The translations under genes were made by a program, and so were the position numbers. Shown here piece by piece: positions 6,323 to 12,897 of a stretch of 12,897 nt of DNA (within the stretch, counting starts at the first letter, position 1; the number at the start of each line of letters is the position of its first letter). Source of the DNA: an uncultured Lachnospiraceae bacterium. GTDB lineage: Bacteria > Bacillota > Clostridia > Lachnospirales > Lachnospiraceae. Under the pieces are notes generated by a model. The model did no database searches. It was not told the DNA's origin and worked only from the letters and a program-made list of their open reading frames with translations. The stretch lies in assembly GCA_900313435.1 (NCBI GenBank), contig OMRF01000364.1, positions 1-12,897 on the forward strand, read 5' to 3'.

Positions 6323-7180
6323 ATGGAATTTTGGTTTTCGGAAATGCACACGGATAATGTCAAAGAATCTATCCGTGTGGAAAAGCAGCTCTTTTCAGGT
6401 ACCAGTGATTTTCAGAGGATCGACGTGTTTGATTCACAGGAGTTCGGGAGATTTATCACCTTGGACGGCAGCGTTATCTTTTCTGAAAAGGACGAGTTTA
6501 CCTACGACGAGATGATAGTTCATGTGCCTATGGCCGTGCATCCCTGCGTAAAAAAGGTGCTGGTGATAGGCGGGGGAGACGGCGGTGTAGCCAGAGAACT
6601 GTCTTATTATGAAGAAATAGAAGAGATAGATGTGGTAGAGCCGGACGAAATGTTTGTGAATGTCTGCCGTGAGTTTTTCCCGGACAATGCCTGCGGACTC
6701 GATGATCCGAGAGTGAAGCTTCACAACCGTGACGGTCTCAGGTTCTTGAGAGGTAAGACTGACGAGTATGATCTTATCATAAACGATTCCACCGACCCGC
6801 TCGGTCATACTGCGGGACTCTTTACAAAGGAGTTCTACGGGTCATGTTATAAAGCGCTCAAAGAAGACGGGATCATGGTTTATCAGCACGGAAGCCCGTT
6901 CTTTGACGAGGACGAGGAAACGTGCCGCGCGATGCACAGGAAGGCGTTTAAGAGTTTTCCCATCAGCCGCGTTTATCAGGCGCACATCCCTACGTGCCCC
7001 GCAGGCTACTGGCTGTTTGGGTTTGCCAGCAAGAAATACCATCCTATCAAGGATCTGAACGCAAAGCGCTGGAACTTAAGGGGAATCAAAACCTGGTACT
7101 ACACCACAAACCTCCATACGGGAGCCTTCATGCTTCCCAAGTATGTGGAAGATTTTTTGGTTGAGGAAGAGACACGATAA
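6323..7180 (+). CDS. speE: Spermidine synthase (putrescine aminopropyltransferase)
   Basis: Predicted to move an aminopropyl group from decarboxylated SAM to putrescine, giving spermidine and methylthioadenosine. The 285-aa length is normal for the family. Seen: DEFTYDEMIVHVP (57-69), the gatekeeping segment near the active site; VIGGGDGGVARE (81-92), the nucleotide-binding loop; VVEPDE (104-109), with the acidic residue expected to hold the ribose; and NDSTDP with D155 as likely catalytic Asp. The usual GPA-type gate that follows DP is GHTAGLF here, a mild variation. The start at ATG 6323 has AAAGGG (6309-6314) upstream, 13 bp after speA. No SAM decarboxylase gene is in the window, and the next two genes encode a rival route to the same product, so the substrate in this organism is less certain than the fold. 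Spermine, thermospermine or aminopropylagmatine synthesis are alternatives. Confidence 0.9.
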   Translation: MEFWFSEMHTDNVKESIRVEKQLFSGTSDFQRIDVFDSQEFGRFITLDGSVIFSEKDEFTYDEMIVHVPMAVHPCVKKVLVIGGGDGGVARELSYYEEIEEIDVVEPDEMFVNVCREFFPDNACGLDDPRVKLHNRDGLRFLRGKTDEYDLIINDSTDPLGHTAGLFTKEFYGSCYKALKEDGIMVYQHGSPFFDEDEETCRAMHRKAFKSFPISRVYQAHIPTCPAGYWLFGFASKKYHPIKDLNAKRWNLRGIKTWYYTTNLHTGAFMLPKYVEDFLVEEETR

Positions 7181-7198
7181 AAAAAGGAGGAAACGGAT

Positions 7199-8452
<1,254 letters not shown>

Positions 8453-8456
8453 TGGC

Positions 8457-9587
8457 TTGATCGATCTTTCTTTATTTGGAAAAATCAAAACTCCCGCTTA
8501 TGTGGTAGACGAAGAAAAAATAATAAGGAACCTCGAGATCCTTAAACGAACAAAAGAGGAGGCGGGGTGTAAGATCCTGCTCGCCCAGAAGGCCTTCTCC
8601 ATGTTTTCTTTGTATCCTCTCATAGAGCAGTATCTTGATGGTACAACGGCAAGCGGCCTTTACGAAGCCCGTCTCGGAAGAGAGGAATTTAAGGGAGAAG
8701 TCCATGTTTTTTCTCCGGCTTTCAGGGATGATGAATTCGACGAGATCGTAAACTATTGCGACCATATCGTTTTTAATTCCCCCGCAGAGGTGCTTAGATT
8801 TCATGAGAGGGCAAAAGGGAAAAGTTTAGGTCTCAGAGTAAATCCCGAATGTTCTACTCAGGATAAGGCTATCTATGATCCATGTGCTAAAGGCTCAAGG
8901 CTTGGCACAACGCTTAAAAATTTTGATCCTGCGGTCCTTTCCCTTATCGACGGACTTCATTTTCATACCTTGTGCGAGCAGAGCGCGGATGCCCTTGAGA
9001 TAACCCTTAGGGCGTTTGAAGAAAAGTTCGGAAAGTATCTTAAAGGCTTAAAGTGGGTGAATTTCGGGGGCGGTCATCATATTACGAGAGATGATTACGA
9101 CAGGGAACTTCTGATCAGGCTGGTACGTGGTTTCAAGGAACGTTACAAAACAGAGGTTTATCTTGAACCCGGTGAGGCCATTGCTTTAAATGCCGGATAC
9201 CTTGTGACAAGGGTTCTCGATGTGGTCAATAATGGTATTGATGTAGCGATCCTTGATACATCTGCCGCCTGTCATATGCCCGATGTTTTGGAAATGCCAT
9301 ATAGACCCCCGCTTTACGGTTCGGGAGAAAAGGGTGAGAAGGCTTACGATTACAGGCTTTCTTCTGCGACCTGTCTGGCAGGAGACGTGATCGGGGATTA
9401 TTCCTTTGATACTCCATTGAAACGGGGCGATACCTTGGTATTTCTTGATATGGCGATTTACTCCATGGTGAAGAACAATACCTTTAATGGCATGAGATTA
9501 CCTGATATCGGAGTTCTCGACCGGGACGGCAGGTACAGGATCATAAAGAGCTTTGGTTATGAGGATTTTAAGGAGAGACTGTCTTGA
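8457..9587 (+). CDS. nspC: Carboxyspermidine/carboxynorspermidine decarboxylase
   Basis: PLP enzyme of the alanine racemase-fold decarboxylases, predicted to convert carboxyspermidine to spermidine. It is 376 aa, normal for NspC. The start is TTG at 8457 with GGAG (8446-8449) upstream; the next in-frame ATG (residue 49) would remove the PLP lysine K45 in LLAQKAF, so the TTG is needed. Seen: KTPAYVVDEEK (11-21), typical N-terminus; GLHFHTLCE (166-174), the hallmark of this family; NFGGGHH (202-208), phosphate binding; EPGEA (237-241); DTSAACHMPDV (267-277); and CLAGD (306-310), with C306 from the partner subunit in the dimer active site. Four bp separate it from the dehydrogenase gene, and its stop overlaps the aguA start. 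Confidence 0.92.
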   Translation: MIDLSLFGKIKTPAYVVDEEKIIRNLEILKRTKEEAGCKILLAQKAFSMFSLYPLIEQYLDGTTASGLYEARLGREEFKGEVHVFSPAFRDDEFDEIVNYCDHIVFNSPAEVLRFHERAKGKSLGLRVNPECSTQDKAIYDPCAKGSRLGTTLKNFDPAVLSLIDGLHFHTLCEQSADALEITLRAFEEKFGKYLKGLKWVNFGGGHHITRDDYDRELLIRLVRGFKERYKTEVYLEPGEAIALNAGYLVTRVLDVVNNGIDVAILDTSAACHMPDVLEMPYRPPLYGSGEKGEKAYDYRLSSATCLAGDVIGDYSFDTPLKRGDTLVFLDMAIYSMVKNNTFNGMRLPDIGVLDRDGRYRIIKSFGYEDFKERLS

Positions 9588-10684
9588 GGATAGATTCTTT
9601 CCCAAAAGATGACGGCTTTTATATGCCCGCGGAGTTTGAGCCACATGATGCCACTATTATGATCTTTCCCGAGCGCCCCGGCTCCTGGCCCTATAAGGCA
9701 GTGAAAGCTCAGAAGGTTTTTTCCGATATCATCAGAAAGATAGGAGAGTGCGAAAAGGTTTATGTGGTGGTAAGTGACAACACTGAAATGACCGCCCGTG
9801 AAATGCTTTCCGATGTTCCCTCCGTTACATTTCTGAAGATACCCACAGACGATGCGTGGGCACGCGACACGGCGCCTACATTTGTCAGGAACTCAGCCGG
9901 TGAGGTGCGCGGTATCAGCTGGCGCTTTAATGCCTGGGGCGGCGAAGTGGACGGACTTTACCGTCACTATGATAAGGATGATGCTTTGGCTTCGGCCTTT
10001 TGTGATGCAGCAGGGTACGATCATTATGATGCGGGAGATTTCGTTCTAGAGGGCGGCGCTGTTCATTCAAACGGTGCGGGAACGCTTATGGTGACCGAAA
10101 GCTGCCTTTTGAGTGCGGGGCGAAATCCTCTTCTTTCAAAGGGTGAGATCGAGGAGCGCCTGAAAAACTTCCTCGGGGCGCAGCGCGTTATATGGCTTCC
10201 CCGCGGTGTTTACAATGACGAGACAAATGAGCACGTTGACAATGTCTGTGCTTTTATAGATAAGGACAGTGTGGTGCTGGCCTGGACTTCCGATAAGGAA
10301 GATCCGCAATACGAGTTGTCTTTGTCCTGCCTGAAGGTCCTTGAAGAAGCCGGTCTTACGGTTCATAAGCTTCCCATTCCCGATGTGCCGGTGACCGTTA
10401 GTGCAGAGGATCTTAACGGATACGAATTTGAAGAAGGCGAAGATAAGCGTGAAGTCGGAGAAAGACTTGCCGCAAGCTATGTGAATTTTTATTTCTGCAA
10501 CGACTATGTTCTTTTACCTCAATTCGGAGGCGTTAACGAAAAAAGCGACAGAAGAGCTGTAGAGATAATGACAAAGATATGTAAACAAAGAAAGATAATA
10601 CCCGTGCCTGCAGAAGATATAATCAAAGGCGGAGGGAATATACACTGTATCACCCAGCAGATCCCAAGAGGAGCCGGAAAATGA
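9584..10684 (+). CDS. aguA: Agmatine deiminase (agmatine iminohydrolase)
   Basis: Hydrolyses agmatine to N-carbamoylputrescine and ammonia; a pentein-fold, cofactor-free enzyme. The 366-aa length matches the family. The start is TTG at 9584, overlapping the nspC stop (TTGA, 9584-9587), with AAGGAG (9570-9575) upstream. The residues after it, FPKDDGFYMPAEFEPH, are the usual N-terminus, so no later start fits. Seen: DDAWARDTAP (89-98), NAWGGEVDG (116-124), LEGGAVHSNG (155-164), DETNEHVDN (212-220; the family more often has DETNGHVDN) and GGGNIHCITQQ with catalytic C355 near the C-terminus. In this operon it links SpeA to AguB. AguB starts in the ATGA overlap at its end, a sign of coupled translation of consecutive pathway steps. 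Confidence 0.95.
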   Translation: MRIDSFPKDDGFYMPAEFEPHDATIMIFPERPGSWPYKAVKAQKVFSDIIRKIGECEKVYVVVSDNTEMTAREMLSDVPSVTFLKIPTDDAWARDTAPTFVRNSAGEVRGISWRFNAWGGEVDGLYRHYDKDDALASAFCDAAGYDHYDAGDFVLEGGAVHSNGAGTLMVTESCLLSAGRNPLLSKGEIEERLKNFLGAQRVIWLPRGVYNDETNEHVDNVCAFIDKDSVVLAWTSDKEDPQYELSLSCLKVLEEAGLTVHKLPIPDVPVTVSAEDLNGYEFEEGEDKREVGERLAASYVNFYFCNDYVLLPQFGGVNEKSDRRAVEIMTKICKQRKIIPVPAEDIIKGGGNIHCITQQIPRGAGK

Positions 10685-11556
10685 GAAAGGTAAAAGTCGC
10701 TGCGATCCAGATGTCCTGCACATGCGACGTCAAAGAAAATATAGATCACGCTGACAGGCTGGTACGAGAAGCCGCGGGCAGGGGAGCCGACATTATCCTT
10801 TTGCCCGAGCTCTTCGAAAGACAGTACTTTTGTCAGGAAAGGGTTTATGAATATTATGATTTTGCAAAGAGCCCTGATGATAATGATGCTTTGAAGCATT
10901 TTAAGGGCGTTGCAAAAGAGCTTAAGATTGTTCTTATCATAAGCTTTTATGAAAAAGATAAAAACGTTCTCTACAACAGCTGCGGAGTGATCGATAATTA
11001 CGGTTCGCTCCTTGGCATTTACCGGAAGACGCATATTCCGGACGATCATTATTATCAGGAGAAGTTTTATTTCACCCCCGGGAATACCGGCTTTAAGGTA
11101 TTTAAGACTTCTTTCGGAAATATCGGCGTAGGTATCTGCTGGGATCAGTGGTTCCCGGAGACTGCAAGAGCACTTGCCTTAAACGGCGCGGAGCTTTTGT
11201 TCTTCCCCACAGCTATCGGTTCTGAGCCGATCCTTGAAGGAGACAGTGCCGCACATTGGCGCCGCGCAATGCAGGGGCATGCGGCAGCAAACATTATTCC
11301 CGTCATTGCCGCAAACCGCTTTGGCCTTGAGGAAGTGATGCCTTCCAAAGAAAACGGCGGACAGGAATCCTCACTCATTTTTTACGGTTCATCTTTTATT
11401 GCTGACGAAACGGGTGATATTGTTGAGTCTGCCGGGCGTGATGCAGACACTGTACTCATCCACGAATTCGACCTTGATGAGATCGCTTCATTTCGTTTAT
11501 CCTGGGGCGTTTTCCGTGACCGCCGTCCTGACTGCTACGGCGACATAACACGATGA
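10681..11556 (+). CDS. aguB: N-carbamoylputrescine amidase
   Basis: Carbon-nitrogen hydrolase of the nitrilase superfamily that splits N-carbamoylputrescine into putrescine, CO2 and ammonia. It is 291 aa, normal for AguB. The ATG at 10681 overlaps the aguA stop (ATGA), with GGAG (10670-10673) upstream. The catalytic triad is complete: E43 in LLPELF, K116 in YRKTHIPDD and C153 in GICWDQWFPE, and the flanking sequence closely follows plant and Pseudomonas-type AguB rather than general beta-ureidopropionases. It closes the arginine-to-putrescine part of the operon and supplies substrate to both spermidine routes. The next gene follows after 13 bp with its own strong ribosome site. Confidence 0.95.
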   Translation: MRKVKVAAIQMSCTCDVKENIDHADRLVREAAGRGADIILLPELFERQYFCQERVYEYYDFAKSPDDNDALKHFKGVAKELKIVLIISFYEKDKNVLYNSCGVIDNYGSLLGIYRKTHIPDDHYYQEKFYFTPGNTGFKVFKTSFGNIGVGICWDQWFPETARALALNGAELLFFPTAIGSEPILEGDSAAHWRRAMQGHAAANIIPVIAANRFGLEEVMPSKENGGQESSLIFYGSSFIADETGDIVESAGRDADTVLIHEFDLDEIASFRLSWGVFRDRRPDCYGDITR

Positions 11557-11569
11557 GAAAGGAGTTTAT

Positions 11570-12727
11570 ATGAGATCACCAAAGAAAAAAATATCCGCTG
11601 TGGTCCTTGCTCTTTGTCTTTCGATCCCTCTTTTTTCGGCACACCCTCTTGAAGCTCGTGCCGCGGGGCTTGATTACAGCAAAAACCTCATCCAAAACGG
11701 TGGCTTTGAAAACGGGATGACCGGATGGACAGATCCTGACGGAGCCTGGGGAAACGATGATGACAGCTGTCTTCCGTCTCATTCCGGGAGGCATTATGCC
11801 TGGCCGTACGAAAAAGGAAAATCGGAAACAAAGATATATCAGTTCATTGAGCTTGACGATGACTGCGACGGCCTTCCTTTAAGCTTTTCCATATATGTGG
11901 GAGGAGATCCGGATACCGGACTTGAGAAGTCATATGCTATCCTTGAGTTTTATAGCGAAGACGGAAAATTGCTTTATGAGTTTTCAAAAGAGCATATAGG
12001 CGCTCCATGGGAGCAGATCTCTGTTCAGATGAAGGTTCCTGCCAATACGAAGAGGATCTGCGTCACCTGTAAAGGGGTGAGGCGGTCCGGATCATTGTGC
12101 GATTCTTATTTTGATGATGCTGAGCTTTATATTGCAAGAAAGACCTTTGAGGTCAACGGGATGCGGTTTTTGATCACAAAGGAAGCTGACGGATCAGGTG
12201 AAGGAGGAGAATGTTCAATAGATCTTGCAAGGCAGGGAAGCGTTGAGGGCGCTGATCTGAACAAGGCAACAAATCCTTCCGACAACAAAACCTATCAGAT
12301 AACAGGCATAAGGGCAAAGGCATTTAAAAACTATGATTTCTCCTCTATCTCGACGGATGAAGATTTCACGATGCAGTTTATGAACGTAAAAGACATTGGT
12401 GCCGAGGCCTTTAAGGACGCGAAGGGACTCCGTGTAGTCTGGCTCAATGCAGAGAACATCGGGAAAGAGGCATTCTCAGGCTGCAGTGGGATCAAATCCC
12501 TCTATCTCGGGACAAGGACCAGGACTATCGGGGAAAAGGCCTTTTTCAACGCTTCCGCTATGAAGAAGATAGAGGTGAAGGGAGCAATAGAACGGGCGGA
12601 TCATGCTGCCTTCAAGGGAATTACTTCGAAATGTGACATAAAGGTCAGGATTTCCGATGATGATCTGTTTGCAAAGGTCAAGAATCTGATAAGGAGAGCC
12701 GGAGCAAACGGTAAGTTTTCTAGATAG
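11570..12727 (+). CDS. Secreted protein with CBM-like N-terminal domain and LRR_5 (BspA-type) repeats
   Basis: A 385-aa exported protein of unknown role. Start ATG 11570 with AAAGGAG (11558-11564) five bases upstream. Residues 1-31 form a signal peptide: KKK at 5-7, hydrophobic core 8-24, and A-R-A before a likely cut at 31/32. Residues ~39-190 begin with NLIQNGGFENGMTGW and have the strand pattern of a jelly-roll carbohydrate-binding module (CBM4/9/22-like). Residues ~245-350 hold about five LRR_5 repeats of the form IG..AF....L..(V/L).L, for example at 276-293, 297-314 and 320-338. No LPxTG, lipobox or late membrane segment is seen, so release or non-covalent wall binding is likely. It sits 13 bp after aguB and 14 bp before a MATE gene, so it may be co-transcribed; a polyamine link is unproven. 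Confidence 0.8.
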   Translation: MRSPKKKISAVVLALCLSIPLFSAHPLEARAAGLDYSKNLIQNGGFENGMTGWTDPDGAWGNDDDSCLPSHSGRHYAWPYEKGKSETKIYQFIELDDDCDGLPLSFSIYVGGDPDTGLEKSYAILEFYSEDGKLLYEFSKEHIGAPWEQISVQMKVPANTKRICVTCKGVRRSGSLCDSYFDDAELYIARKTFEVNGMRFLITKEADGSGEGGECSIDLARQGSVEGADLNKATNPSDNKTYQITGIRAKAFKNYDFSSISTDEDFTMQFMNVKDIGAEAFKDAKGLRVVWLNAENIGKEAFSGCSGIKSLYLGTRTRTIGEKAFFNASAMKKIEVKGAIERADHAAFKGITSKCDIKVRISDDDLFAKVKNLIRRAGANGKFSR

Positions 12728-12741
12728 AAGAACGGAGGCTT

Positions 12742-12897
12742 ATGGAAAGAAAAGGGAGGCTTATCAGCGAAAAGCTGCGTGAAAATCTGATCGCCACGCT
12801 CATCATGGTGGGCAGCGTAAATATAGCGGCGATCATAGACAGGATCATGGTCGGAAATATGTTAAACGACTCCGACCTTGCTGCATTGAGTCTGACC
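12742..12897 (+). CDS. MATE-family efflux transporter, 3' partial
   Basis: The first 52 codons of a gene that runs off the window. ATG 12742 is preceded by GGAGG (12734-12738) with a short 3-base gap. The product starts with a basic stretch (MERKGRLISEKLREN) and then a first membrane helix, with the pattern LIATLIMVGSVNIAAIIDRIMVGNML followed by SDLAALSLT written here across two pieces: this matches the conserved first helices of MATE (MatE/NorM-DinF) antiporters, in which a D/R-x-x-VG motif is followed by a LAAxxL stretch. Substrate cannot be told. Position after the polyamine operon would fit a cation or polyamine exporter, but many MATE proteins export unrelated compounds. Confidence 0.7.
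   Translation, partial: MERKGRLISEKLRENLIATLIMVGSVNIAAIIDRIMVGNMLNDSDLAALSLT

Overview
The window looks like a chromosome segment of a low-to-mid GC Firmicute, most likely a gut or rumen Lachnospiraceae (Butyrivibrio/Roseburia-like). The grounds are strong GGAGG-type ribosome sites, tight co-directional operons, a BspA-type (LRR_5) secreted protein, 7TM/GGDEF-like membrane proteins, and a carboxyspermidine-type polyamine cluster. This assignment is an inference from gene content; no database was searched.

Layout. (1) Positions 1-4360, + strand: an overlapping or closely spaced operon. It holds the 3' part of an AarF/UbiB (ABC1) kinase-like protein with a long helical C-terminal extension, a small 7TM protein with no output domain, a 7TM protein with a shortened, degenerate GGDEF-like domain, and an unrecognised 284-aa protein that may be a tandem GNAT-like protein. 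(2) Positions 4361-4857: no protein gene. This stretch holds a bidirectional terminator hairpin; on the - strand an intact tRNA-Ala(CGC) and, upstream of it, a broken copy interrupted by a 69-nt GC-rich palindromic block; then a 35-bp near-perfect palindrome that runs into three 18-bp-period repeats. A leader with a weak AT-rich promoter candidate precedes the next operon. (3) Positions 4858-11556, + strand: a compact six-gene polyamine operon. (4) Positions 11570-12897, + strand: a secreted protein with a CBM-like N-terminal half and LRR_5 repeats, then the 5' end of a MATE-family transporter. Both follow the polyamine genes by 13-14 bp, so they may be co-transcribed.

How the genes fit together. 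Arginine is decarboxylated to agmatine (SpeA-type). AguA makes N-carbamoylputrescine and AguB makes putrescine. Putrescine can then become spermidine by two routes encoded side by side: SpeE, which needs decarboxylated SAM, or carboxyspermidine dehydrogenase plus carboxyspermidine decarboxylase (NspC), which need aspartate semialdehyde and NADPH. No SAM decarboxylase (speD) lies in the window, so SpeE depends on one elsewhere or has another role. A MATE exporter and a surface protein at the end of the operon raise, but do not prove, a link to polyamine export or surface function.

Nothing here is a convincing new defence or mobile system. The parts most worth a second look are the interrupted tRNA-Ala copy with its palindromic insert, the kinase/7TM/degenerate-GGDEF locus, and the doubled spermidine pathway.
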